Assembly: GCA_023269295.1 (NCBI GenBank)
Contig: JAHFTU010000041.1
Span: 1 to 10,053, forward strand
DNA from: Candidatus Woesearchaeota archaeon
Lineage (GTDB): Archaea; Nanobdellota; Nanobdellia; Woesearchaeales; UBA10216
Length of the DNA stretch: 10,053 nucleotides
Direction: 5' to 3'
Part shown: positions 1 to 5,695 of the stretch, in pieces
Layout of the letters: each line of letters begins with the position of its first letter
Numbering within the stretch: the stretch's first letter is position 1
Position numbers and translations under genes: made by a program
Notes under the pieces: model-generated
Database searches by the model: none
The model's input: the letters and a program-made list of their open reading frames with translations, nothing else
What the model was told of the DNA's origin: nothing

Positions 1-1
1 C

Positions 2-85
2 AGGCACTACAATGAGGCACGGCCTCATATGAGCCTGAACTTCAAGACTCCCAAAGAAGTCTGGGGCGAACTAAAGCGGAAGTAG
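2..85 (+). CDS. C-terminal end of an integrase-type (rve, IS481/IS3-like) transposase, cut by the window edge
   Basis: An open frame enters from the left edge and stops at TAG 83-85, giving 27 residues. They include YNEARPHMSLNFKTPKEVW. The pattern YN..RPH.SLN..TP.E is the usual C-terminal end of DDE integrase-core transposases of the IS481/IS3 type, which cut and join DNA ends during transposition. The catalytic D, D and E residues would lie upstream and are not visible, so intactness cannot be judged. The stop lies 87 bp before dtdA, so a mobile element ends just upstream of that gene. The family call rests on this short motif only. Confidence 0.75.
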   Translation, partial: RHYNEARPHMSLNFKTPKEVWGELKRK

Positions 86-115
86 TTTCGTGACCGGAAG
101 CAGTTTCGGGATAAC
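84..115 (+). repeat. Possible insertion-element end: two AGTTTCG direct repeats
   Basis: Just after the transposase stop, AGTTTCG occurs at 84-90 and again at 102-108, 18 bp apart, the second as AGTTTCGGGATAAC. Repeated short motifs next to a transposase stop often mark the terminal inverted repeat where transposase binds. The partner end lies outside the window, so neither the exact boundary nor a target-site duplication can be shown. This is inference from position and repetition. Confidence 0.35.
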
Positions 116-138
116 AGAGTTGCCGCGCCATTTGCCAA

Positions 139-149
139 AATTTATTAAG
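139..149 (+). promoter_or_regulatory. Candidate TATA box (box A) for dtdA
   Basis: The AT-rich stretch AATTTATTAAG is centred about 28 bp before the ATG at 173. That spacing predicts transcription starting at or next to the start codon, a leaderless mRNA. No Shine-Dalgarno sequence is visible before the ATG, which agrees. The promoter lies just outside the presumed insertion-element end. Confidence 0.5.
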
Positions 150-172
150 CAATCCACTGCCAGCGTAGCAGA

Positions 173-1099
173 ATGAAGTCGGGGACAATAGCTATAATAT
201 CATCTGCCAAAGACACAGCTGGCATGGCAATAAAGCAGCAGCTCTTAAAGAACTACGGCTTTGATGAAATTAAAGGCGAAAGCTTTGAGGGCTCTCCAGT
301 TTATGCCCTTCCGATTGAGGATTATGAAGCAAGACTATTTACGGCAAGTGCAGATTCCATCCGCTGCGAGAGCATTGACAAGAAAATCGCTGCTGACATT
401 TTTGTTTTCGCGACAAGGCATGTTAGCAGCGCAGGCGTTCCTGCTTTGACAACTCACTCAATCGGCAACTGGGGCAAGGCAGAGTTTGGCGGCAGGGACA
501 GCACAATCTGCCCCACTTCGCCTTCGCTGCTAAAGCTTTTCCTCCAGAATCTGGCTGCTGTTGCAAAACCCAAGTCGAGCGAATGTTGCCTGAGAGGCAA
601 CATCCTTCGTCTCGAGACGAAGCAAGCTCGACTGGGCCCAGTCGGCGCAAGCCGACTTGGGAGCGAAAGCTACGCCGGTGAAGTTGTGCAGGAAGCCACT
701 CACCACGGGCCTTACATAGAAAAGCCCGCAGTTTTCATTGAGGTTGGCAGCAGCGAGAAAGAATGGAACGACCCGCAGCTTGCTTCCATGGTGGCTGACT
801 CGCTGATTGGGGGCCTCGGGGATTACGTTGCGCTTGAAAACGATTTCAGGCCAGTTGTTGGGCTCGGGGGCATGCACTATGCCGAAGGATTCAGGAAGCT
901 GATGCTTGATACAGATTATGCTGTTGGCCATGTATGCCCAAAGCACCATCTTGCGAGCCTTACCAAAGAATTGCTGCAGAAGGCGATGGATTCTTGCGGC
1001 GCAAAGGCTGTTGCATTGGACTGGAAAGGGCTTGGGAGCGAAAAGCAGAAAATCGTGGAGCTTCTTGAAAGCAGCGGAATAGAATATTTCAGGACCTGA
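173..1099 (+). CDS. dtdA: D-aminoacyl-tRNA deacylase, archaeal DTD2/GEK1 type, with an in-frame palindromic insert
   Basis: This enzyme hydrolyses D-amino acids wrongly attached to tRNA, a proofreading step in the cytoplasm. Family signatures are ATHHGPYIEKPAVFIEVGSS (residues 175-194), GLGGMHYAEGF (about 231-241) and GHVCPKHHLASLT (about 252-264), whose histidines are typical of the family's metal-dependent active site. The product is 308 residues. Removing residues 133-163, which are exactly the codons of a palindromic element (569-661), leaves 277, close to the usual size of about 270-280. The insert lies between a predicted helix (LLKLFLQNLAAVA) and the conserved core beginning near YAGEVVQEATHHGP, probably a surface loop. 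The ATG at 173 is preferred because it is followed directly by the expected hydrophobic first strand (TIAIIS) and sits at leaderless distance from a TATA box. Whether the insert affects activity is unknown, but the frame is open throughout. Confidence 0.92.
   Translation: MKSGTIAIISSAKDTAGMAIKQQLLKNYGFDEIKGESFEGSPVYALPIEDYEARLFTASADSIRCESIDKKIAADIFVFATRHVSSAGVPALTTHSIGNWGKAEFGGRDSTICPTSPSLLKLFLQNLAAVAKPKSSECCLRGNILRLETKQARLGPVGASRLGSESYAGEVVQEATHHGPYIEKPAVFIEVGSSEKEWNDPQLASMVADSLIGGLGDYVALENDFRPVVGLGGMHYAEGFRKLMLDTDYAVGHVCPKHHLASLTKELLQKAMDSCGAKAVALDWKGLGSEKQKIVELLESSGIEYFRT
569..661 (+). repeat. Palindromic element, copy A (93 nt), inserted in dtdA
   Basis: The element begins CCCAAGTC (569-576) and ends GACTTGGG (654-661), which are exact inverted repeats, with the perfect palindrome GACTGGGCCCAGTC at 630-643 between them. 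It folds into two side-by-side hairpins. In the first, 569-580 pairs with 626-636 with one bulged base. In the second, 637-646 pairs with 651-661 with one bulge and a GCAA loop. Inside the first arm are two more hairpins: ATGTTGCC (583-590) with GGCAACAT (596-603), and the perfect palindrome CTTCGTCTCGAGACGAAG (605-622). The length is 31 codons and it is translated as residues 133-163 of DtdA. A related copy lies in glmU. Confidence 0.85.
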
Positions 1100-1113
1100 A
1101 TTTGAGACCAAAA

Positions 1114-1123
1114 CCTTTAAATA
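1114..1123 (+). promoter_or_regulatory. TATA box for the acidic mini-protein gene
   Basis: CCTTTAAATA matches the archaeal box A pattern well. Transcription would be expected about 25 bp downstream, near 1145, a few bases before the Shine-Dalgarno site at 1151. The gene therefore has a complete promoter of its own although it begins only 63 bp after the dtdA stop. Confidence 0.65.
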
Positions 1124-1150
1124 TCAAAAGGGTTGCCAGCAGCCAACCCA

Positions 1151-1157
1151 GAGGTGA
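1151..1157 (+). promoter_or_regulatory. Shine-Dalgarno site GAGGTGA fixing the start of the acidic mini-protein
   Basis: GAGGTGA is a 7-base match to the complement of the archaeal 16S rRNA 3' end (anti-SD CACCTC core) and lies 5 nt before the ATG at 1163. It is the best ribosome-binding site seen in the window and is the main reason to accept the short frame that follows as a gene. Confidence 0.75.
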
Positions 1158-1162
1158 GATAG

Positions 1163-1291
1163 ATGACGCACCATATGTTTGATTTATTGAAGGCCGCGAA
1201 AGAGCTCGGTGACGAGTTCGGAACCGATGGCGGCGACGACGACGAAAGCGACGACTTCGACGACACCAGCGGCGACGACGACGAGTGGTAA
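1163..1291 (+). CDS. Highly acidic 42-residue mini-protein of unknown function
   Basis: No family is recognised. The first 19 residues (MTHHMFDLLKAAKELGDEF) can form a short amphipathic helix. The rest is an acidic tail of Asp, Glu, Gly and Ser, with 15 of residues 17-42 acidic, ending in Trp. The tail uses GAC almost exclusively for Asp, giving runs of GACGAC in the DNA. Support for a real gene is unusually complete for its size: a TATA box at 1114, a 7-base SD site 5 nt before the ATG, a TAA stop, and a T-rich stretch right after it. The arrangement suggests strong independent expression. Acidic tails of this kind can act as nucleic-acid mimics or chaperone-like partners of basic proteins, but that is speculation here. 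There is no signal peptide or membrane segment. Confidence 0.7.
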   Translation: MTHHMFDLLKAAKELGDEFGTDGGDDDESDDFDDTSGDDDEW

Positions 1292-1298
1292 TCACGCT

Positions 1299-1318
1299 CC
1301 TTTTTTAGTTTTCTTTCC
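1299..1318 (+). terminator. T-rich archaeal-type terminator after the acidic mini-protein gene
   Basis: CCTTTTTTAGTTTTCTTTCC begins 7 nt after the stop codon and contains runs of six and four T. Archaeal RNA polymerase commonly terminates on such oligo-T tracts without needing a hairpin. A small inverted repeat, CCCTTC (1323-1328) with GAAGGG (1337-1342), follows it and may contribute. Confidence 0.5.
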
Positions 1319-1346
1319 TTCGCCCTTCCATTAATAGAAGGGAAGG

Positions 1347-1356
1347 GTTTTTATAG
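1347..1356 (+). promoter_or_regulatory. TATA box for trmI, leaderless arrangement
   Basis: GTTTTTATAG is centred about 27 bp before the ATG at 1379, so transcription should begin at or beside the start codon. The bases just before the ATG (GTTTTGCA) hold no Shine-Dalgarno sequence, in keeping with a leaderless message. Confidence 0.6.
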
Positions 1357-1378
1357 CGCTGTTCTTTCCAGTTTTGCA

Positions 1379-2134
1379 ATGGCAACCCCTGCTGCGATAA
1401 AAAAAATACTGGTAGCCGAAGACGGCAAGAAGTTCTATGTCCGCAACATTGCTGAGGACTTTCACACCCAGTTTGGATTCATTGGCAGGGACAAGCTCGC
1501 GAAGGCAAAGGGTGGCGATGCTGTCAAGACAAACACTGGCAAGGAGCTTTTTGTTTATGAGCCATCTTTCATTGACAGCTATGGCAGGATTAAGAGGGCT
1601 CCGCAGATTATCCCCCGCAAGGACGTGGCAGCCATAGTGGCTGAAACAGGGATAGGCAAGGACAGCGTTATCGTTGATGCAGGAACTGGCTCAGGAGCTC
1701 TTGCCCTCTTCCTTGGGAACATAGCGAAGAAAGTCGTGACTTACGAAATCCGTGATGACTTTGCAAAGGTAGCCGAGGAAAACATCAGGCAGCTCGGGAT
1801 GAGGAACATTACTCTGAAAAACAAAAGCGTTTACGATGGAATTGATGAGAGGGACGTTGATGTTGTTACGCTTGACCTACCTGAGCCGTGGAAGGCTGTT
1901 GAGCATGCAGCAAAGGCGCTGAAAACCGGCGGGTTTATTGTTTCATACTCGCCAACAACGCCGCAGGTCAGTGATTTTATAGCTGCGGCTGCGAAAAACA
2001 AGTCGCTGATGCTCATCAAGACCATAGAAATAATAGAGCGCGAGTGGGAGTTCAGCGACCGCGTGGTAAGGCCCCTGTCGCAGCAGATAGGGCACTCCGG
2101 GTTCCTGACTTTTGTGAGGAAGATTAGTAAGTAA
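1379..2134 (+). CDS. trmI: tRNA (adenine-N1)-methyltransferase, archaeal TrmI type
   Basis: The enzyme transfers a methyl group from S-adenosylmethionine to N1 of adenine in the T-loop of tRNA (m1A58, and A57 in some archaea). The 251-residue product has the family layout. A small N-terminal beta domain leads into QIIPRKD (residues 76-82). The Rossmann SAM site follows, with motif I DAGTGSG at 100-106 and an acidic ribose-binding residue at E123 in YEIRDDF. The catalytic-face motif is DLPEPW at 166-171, then SYSPTTPQV near 189-197. The length is normal and no key motif is missing. The start is supported by the TATA box at leaderless distance. It is transcribed toward the glm cluster, with a convergent junction downstream. 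It has no evident functional link to the glm genes. Confidence 0.93.
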   Translation: MATPAAIKKILVAEDGKKFYVRNIAEDFHTQFGFIGRDKLAKAKGGDAVKTNTGKELFVYEPSFIDSYGRIKRAPQIIPRKDVAAIVAETGIGKDSVIVDAGTGSGALALFLGNIAKKVVTYEIRDDFAKVAEENIRQLGMRNITLKNKSVYDGIDERDVDVVTLDLPEPWKAVEHAAKALKTGGFIVSYSPTTPQVSDFIAAAAKNKSLMLIKTIEIIEREWEFSDRVVRPLSQQIGHSGFLTFVRKISK

Positions 2135-2135
2135 G

Positions 2136-2282
2136 ACCTTTCAGGTTTATCGAAGAAATTTTGGGAAAAGCAAGATTTTAAGAATTCCTAAAGTAGCAGA
2201 GCAAATTTACAAGATAAGCAAGGGCGACAGGCTTAAGCTGGACTTTGGGCCGGAAGGGATATGCATAAAGGTAAAGGCTTAA
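2136..2282 (+). pseudogene. Relic of an AbrB/SpoVT-type DNA-binding protein
   Basis: The frame from 2118 to the TAA at 2280-2282 has no ATG, GTG or TTG. It reads FGKSKILRIPKVAEQIYKIS and then KGDRLKLDFGPEGICIKVKA, closely resembling the swapped-hairpin AbrB domain found in antitoxins and small regulators. The usual form is RIPKEVAE; here one residue between K and V is missing, as if a codon was lost. With no start codon and this lesion, it is best read as a decayed gene or a detached domain, though non-standard initiation is possible. It begins just after the trmI stop, and its final 4 bases overlap the 3' end of glmU on the other strand (stop at 2279-2281). The LAGLIDADG protein at 7110-8597 also carries an AbrB-like stretch, but the two are not obviously copies of each other. 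Confidence 0.6.
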
Positions 2283-3553
2283 ACAACATCCTTCCTAACA
2301 ATCTCTCCCGGCAGCGTCGCCTTCCCAGGCCAAATCTTTCTCCCGGGATAAATTGAAGTGTGGATTCCGAGCTTTGCGTTGTCTCCAATGATGGTTCCAA
2401 ACTTTCTCCTGCCAGTGTCAACAAGCTCGCCCTTAACCATCGACTTCACGTTGCCATCATCATGCCTCAGGTTCGCGATTACCGTTCCTGCGCCAAAGTT
2501 CACGCTTTCACCTATCACAGAATCACCGCAGTATGTGAGATGGCCAATTGTGACGTTGTCCATAAGTATTGAATTCTTCACCTCCACTGCATTGCCAACC
2601 TTGCAGTGATTGCCGATTGAGGTGTGCGGCCTGATAAAGCAATTCGGCCCGATAATGCAGTTTTCGCCTATCACGACAGGGCCTTCAATGTAGGCGCCAT
2701 TCCGTATCAGCGTGCCTTTTCCGACAGCGACAAATCCCTTCAGCGTGGCGTATTTCTCGACAACAGCAGATTTTGATATTTCTGGTTTGTTTTTCTCTTT
2801 TTGCTGCAGCACCATTTCATTGGCTTCCAGCAAGCTCCACGGGTAAGTGAGTGGCAGCCAGAACCCTGCCTCTTCGACCGCAACGTGTGGCAGCTGCTGT
2901 ATTGCACCAATTATCTCGTATTCTCCCCTGCTGCTTTTCTTTAGTCTTTTCAATAGAGAGAAAATCTCTTTTGGAAGAACGTAGCAGGCAGTGTTGGCCA
3001 GGCCGCTGCCGCCCTCATCTGGCTTTTCAACTATTGTTTTGAGCGCCCCTCCATTTGCAACTATCTTGCCGAAGCTGCTGATGTTTTGGACTTTTTTTGC
3101 AAGGATGCAGCTGTCATGCTTCAGGCATTTCCTGATGTCGCTGCCGCTGTAGAGGTCATCTCCCATTATCACGACGAATTTCTTCTCTGCAGCAACGAAT
3201 TTCTCTGCCTGAAGCAAAGCGTGGCCTGTCCCGAGCTGCTCTTTCTGGAAAGCGTAAGCTAGCTTTATTTTTCCGTAGCTCTTCCCAAATTTCGCCATTA
3301 TTTCTTCGCTGCCGAATCCGACGACTATGATAGCCTCGTCGATCATCTCCGTTTTTTGATTGACCTTTCCCAAGTCGCTGTTGCGACTGGGCCCAGTCAA
3401 CTGATGTTGACTTGGGTTCGAAAAAAGGTCAAGCTGCTGCAGGTTGTGCTCGAGTATTGTCGTGTTTGCAACAGGCAGCATCACCTTTGACCTGCTGACA
3501 GTAAGCGGATGGAGCCGCGTTGACTTTCCTGCTGCTAGTATTACTGCTTTCAC
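2279..3553 (-). CDS. glmU: GlmU-like bifunctional UDP-GlcNAc synthase (uridylyltransferase/acetyltransferase), with an in-frame palindromic insert
   Basis: GlmU-type enzymes acetylate glucosamine 1-phosphate and join it to UTP, giving UDP-GlcNAc. Residues 1-245 form the nucleotidyltransferase domain, with LAAGKSTRLHPLT (6-18), QLGTGHAL (106-113), GDDLY (131-135), VEKPDE (175-180) and YPWSLLEAN (237-245). Residues of about 263-415 form a left-handed beta-helix of hexapeptide repeats with GAGTVIANLRHDDGNVK (354-370) and GTIIGDNAKLGIHTSIYPG (386-404), typical of archaeal two-domain GlmU-like proteins. Residues of about 42-69, between the first helix and the strand IDEAIIVVGF, are extra relative to the family and correspond to the palindromic element at 3360-3432. 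The start is GTG at 3551-3553, one base after the glmM stop, with no SD site, so it is probably translated by re-initiation. The archaeal family also contains glucose- or other sugar-1-phosphate transferases, but the adjacent glmM and glmS favour GlmU. Confidence 0.88.
   Translation of the reverse strand: MKAVILAAGKSTRLHPLTVSRSKVMLPVANTTILEHNLQQLDLFSNPSQHQLTGPSRNSDLGKVNQKTEMIDEAIIVVGFGSEEIMAKFGKSYGKIKLAYAFQKEQLGTGHALLQAEKFVAAEKKFVVIMGDDLYSGSDIRKCLKHDSCILAKKVQNISSFGKIVANGGALKTIVEKPDEGGSGLANTACYVLPKEIFSLLKRLKKSSRGEYEIIGAIQQLPHVAVEEAGFWLPLTYPWSLLEANEMVLQQKEKNKPEISKSAVVEKYATLKGFVAVGKGTLIRNGAYIEGPVVIGENCIIGPNCFIRPHTSIGNHCKVGNAVEVKNSILMDNVTIGHLTYCGDSVIGESVNFGAGTVIANLRHDDGNVKSMVKGELVDTGRRKFGTIIGDNAKLGIHTSIYPGRKIWPGKATLPGEIVRKDVV
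3360..3432 (-). repeat. Palindromic element, copy B (48-nt core, 73 nt with outer stem), inserted in glmU
   Basis: The core is 3369-3416. On the + strand it begins CCCAAGTC, has the centre GACTGGGCCCAGTC (3385-3398) and ends GACTTGGG. It folds into two hairpins: CCCAAGTCGC (3369-3378) with GCGACTGGG (3383-3391), and CCCAGTCAAC (3392-3401) with GTTGACTTGGG (3406-3416). Each has a 4-nt loop and one bulged A or T. TTGACCTTT (3360-3368) and AAAGGTCAA (3424-3432) form a perfect 9-bp outer stem, giving a cross-shaped structure. The core is 16 codons and encodes residues 47-62 of GlmU. Its reading frame relative to the element differs from that in dtdA. Confidence 0.85.
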
Positions 3554-3554
3554 T

Positions 3555-4889
3555 TTAGTTCAGCTCTTTTTTGGCTGCTTCTGCTATTTCCTCAGCCAGC
3601 TTTTTGATTTCGCCTTTGTTGTTGCCTTCAAGCATTATCCTGAGCATGTTTTGTGTTCCTGAATAGCGTATGAGTGTGCGCCCTTTTAGCTGTTGCAGCA
3701 TTTTCTCTGCTGCGGCAATTGCAGCCGATGTCAGGGGCAGCGTGCTCAGTTCTTTCTTCTCTTTTACTTCCACGTTTATTAAGACTTGCGGTTTTTGCTC
3801 AAGCTTGGCTAGCTCAGAAAGCGGTTTTCCGGTTTCCTTCATCATGGAAGCCACGCTCAGGGCAGCCAGTATGCCATCACCAGTGGTGTTGTTTCCGATG
3901 ATTATGTGCCCTGACTGCTCTCCTCCAAGTGCATAGCCGCGCTTTTTCATTTCCTCATACACGTACTTGTCGCCTGTCTTTACCCTTGCTACTTTCACGC
4001 CAAGCTTCTCAAGCTCATCATCAAAGGCAGTGTTAGTGTACTCTGTCACGACAACTGTCTTTCCGGCAAGCTTATTTTTGCTCAGCATTTGCTTGGCCAG
4101 CGCCAGTATTATGGCATCACCGTCAGCCACACTGCCTTTCTCATCAACCATTATCAGCCTGTCAGAGTCGCCATCAAATGCTATGCCGCATGCTGCTTTG
4201 GCAGCGAGGACTTCCTTTTGCAGCTGCTCAGGGTGCAGCGCCCCGCAGTCCTTGTTGATATTCTTTCCATCTGGCTTGTTGTTTATTACTGCTGCTGCAG
4301 CCCCAAGGGTTGCAAAGATGCCAGCAGCCTTGTACGCAGCGCCATTTGCGGCATCTATTATGATGGGCAAACTGTTAAGTTTAGGCTTCCCAGAAGAATC
4401 AGCCAAGAAGGAAAGATATTCAGCTTCAGCTTTTGCAAAAGTCATTGCAGTGCCTTTGCGGCTTCTTTCTGCCCTCAGGCCAATGTTCTTTTCAACAAAC
4501 GCCTCTTCTTTTTCATTCAGCTTTTCGCCGGTTGATGTGAAGAACTTGATGCCATTCTCATCTGAGGGGTTGTGGCTTGCCGAAATCATTATTCCCCCAT
4601 CGGCTTTCAAGTGGCTTGTGAGGTAAGCGACTGCGGCTGTCGGGAGCACTCCCAGCAGCTGGACGTCAACTCCAACATCTGTGAGCCCTGCGGCAATTGC
4701 CTGCTCAATCATCGCACATGACGCTCTTGTGTCTTTTCCTAAAACAACAGAGGGATTCTTTTTTCCGTTTGCCATCTTCTTGAGTAAGGTTGCAAATCCC
4801 CCAGCAATCTTCCTGATGCTTTCAGAAGTGAGCGGCTCTTCGCCAGGGATTCCCCTTATTCCGTCTGTTCCGAAGAGTTTGGGATTCAT
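3555..4889 (-). CDS. glmM: Phosphoglucosamine mutase
   Basis: The enzyme converts glucosamine 6-phosphate to glucosamine 1-phosphate, the step between GlmS and GlmU. The start chosen is the ATG at 4887-4889, giving 444 residues that begin MNPKLFGTDGIRGIPGE, the normal N-terminus of the family. An upstream in-frame ATG at 4979 would add 30 residues with no family match, lying wholly inside the preceding gene. All four active-site elements are present: ISASHNP with phosphoserine near residue 105, the metal loop DGDSDR (239-244), the sugar loop GGEQSG (322-327) and the phosphate-binding RYSGTQNMLRIM (408-419). Its ATG overlaps the TGA of the upstream gene (ATGA, 4886-4889), and a purine-rich GGAGAGG lies about a dozen bases before the start. 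These features indicate translational coupling. Related archaeal mutases can act on other hexose phosphates, but the glmS and glmU context supports this call. Confidence 0.92.
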   Translation of the reverse strand: MNPKLFGTDGIRGIPGEEPLTSESIRKIAGGFATLLKKMANGKKNPSVVLGKDTRASCAMIEQAIAAGLTDVGVDVQLLGVLPTAAVAYLTSHLKADGGIMISASHNPSDENGIKFFTSTGEKLNEKEEAFVEKNIGLRAERSRKGTAMTFAKAEAEYLSFLADSSGKPKLNSLPIIIDAANGAAYKAAGIFATLGAAAAVINNKPDGKNINKDCGALHPEQLQKEVLAAKAACGIAFDGDSDRLIMVDEKGSVADGDAIILALAKQMLSKNKLAGKTVVVTEYTNTAFDDELEKLGVKVARVKTGDKYVYEEMKKRGYALGGEQSGHIIIGNNTTGDGILAALSVASMMKETGKPLSELAKLEQKPQVLINVEVKEKKELSTLPLTSAAIAAAEKMLQQLKGRTLIRYSGTQNMLRIMLEGNNKGEIKKLAEEIAEAAKKELN

Positions 4890-5683
4890 CTGGCAGCCGC
4901 CTCTCCTAATTTTTTGATAATCCTGCTGTGTAAGCTTTCCGTAACTGCCGCAAGAACAGCTTTTGAGCTTGGCTCCCAAGGGATGCTACTGAGGTCTGTT
5001 ACGATTCCTCCAGCTTCCCTTAGCACAAGTGCGCCTGCTGCATAATCCCAAGCTGAGCTTCCCATTCTGATGTAGGCATCAGCCCTTCCTGTGGCGACCT
5101 CGCACATTGATAATGCCCCAGCCCCTTTTATTCTGATACTTTTAGCGTCGAGAGCTAGCTTTTGCATAGTTTCAAGTGCATTTTTTCTCTCTTCCTCATT
5201 GGAAGCCAGATCAAGGCACACTAAAGCCTGTTCCAAACTGCCTGTGCTGCTTGTGCTTATTTTGCTGCTGTTTAGAAACGCTCCTCTGCCGCGTATAGCA
5301 ACATATAATTCTGAGGTCACAGGGTTGTAAATCACTCCTATCAGAAGCTCGCTGCCCTTTGCGAGGGCGATTGATACGCAGTAATAGTTGCCTCCTTTGC
5401 TGTAGTTCGTTGTGCCGTCAAGGGGGTCAACATACCACGTGTATTGGTTGCCTTTTACTGGTTTGTCTTCCTCGCTTACAATGCCGTGTTCCGGAAAATT
5501 TTTCAGGATTATGCCACGTATTACCGCGTCAGCTTCCTTATCAGCGTTTGTTACAAGGTTTTTTACGTTGCCTTCCTTGAAGCTTATCTTTAGGCCGTGG
5601 AACTGGTATTTAATAAGTATTTTTCCGGCCTCTTTCGCGGCAGCAACAGCAACTCGTTGCGCTTCCGCCAGAAAATCAGCCAT
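4886..5683 (-). CDS. Inositol monophosphatase-family enzyme, probably inositol-1-phosphatase and/or fructose-1,6-bisphosphatase
   Basis: This is a Mg-dependent, Li-sensitive-type sugar phosphatase of 265 residues. Visible metal-site motifs are NLVTNADKEAD (42-52), GIVSEED (67-73), DPLDGTTNY (86-94) and AWDYAAG (211-217), the standard set for the family. Many archaeal members hydrolyse both inositol 1-phosphate and fructose 1,6-bisphosphate. Next to glmS and glmM, the bisphosphatase activity would supply fructose 6-phosphate for amino-sugar synthesis, but the sequence alone does not decide between substrates. The gene starts 12 nt after the transaldolase stop, with GGAG shortly before the ATG. 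It ends in a 4-bp overlap with glmM, so the three are probably co-transcribed. No unusual features are seen within it. Confidence 0.85.
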   Translation of the reverse strand: MADFLAEAQRVAVAAAKEAGKILIKYQFHGLKISFKEGNVKNLVTNADKEADAVIRGIILKNFPEHGIVSEEDKPVKGNQYTWYVDPLDGTTNYSKGGNYYCVSIALAKGSELLIGVIYNPVTSELYVAIRGRGAFLNSSKISTSSTGSLEQALVCLDLASNEEERKNALETMQKLALDAKSIRIKGAGALSMCEVATGRADAYIRMGSSAWDYAAGALVLREAGGIVTDLSSIPWEPSSKAVLAAVTESLHSRIIKKLGEAAAR

Positions 5684-5695
5684 ATTGCCGCTCCA

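Noticed and set aside
656..1043. 13-base direct repeat CTTGGGAGCGAAA at 656-668 and 1031-1043 in dtdA
   Set aside because: A match of this length is expected about once by chance in 10 kb, and the second copy lacks the hairpin structure of the palindromic element.
1089..1295. Arginine-rich 68-residue frame on the - strand
   Set aside because: Its Arg runs are just the complement of the GAC repeats in the acidic gene on the + strand. The + strand frame has the promoter and SD site.
1323..1342. Inverted repeat CCCTTC/GAAGGG as a hairpin terminator or regulatory stem
   Set aside because: The stem is only 6 bp with an 8-nt loop, and the T run after it is better explained as the trmI TATA box.
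3967..4626. 219-residue frame on the + strand
   Set aside because: It is rich in Ser, Ala and Phe with no recognisable domain and runs opposite the fully conserved glmM, so it is a shadow frame.
4890..4979. Longer glmM beginning at the upstream ATG (30 extra residues)
   Set aside because: The extra part lies wholly inside the preceding gene, resembles no part of the family, and the internal ATG sits in a classic ATGA overlap before the conserved N-terminus.
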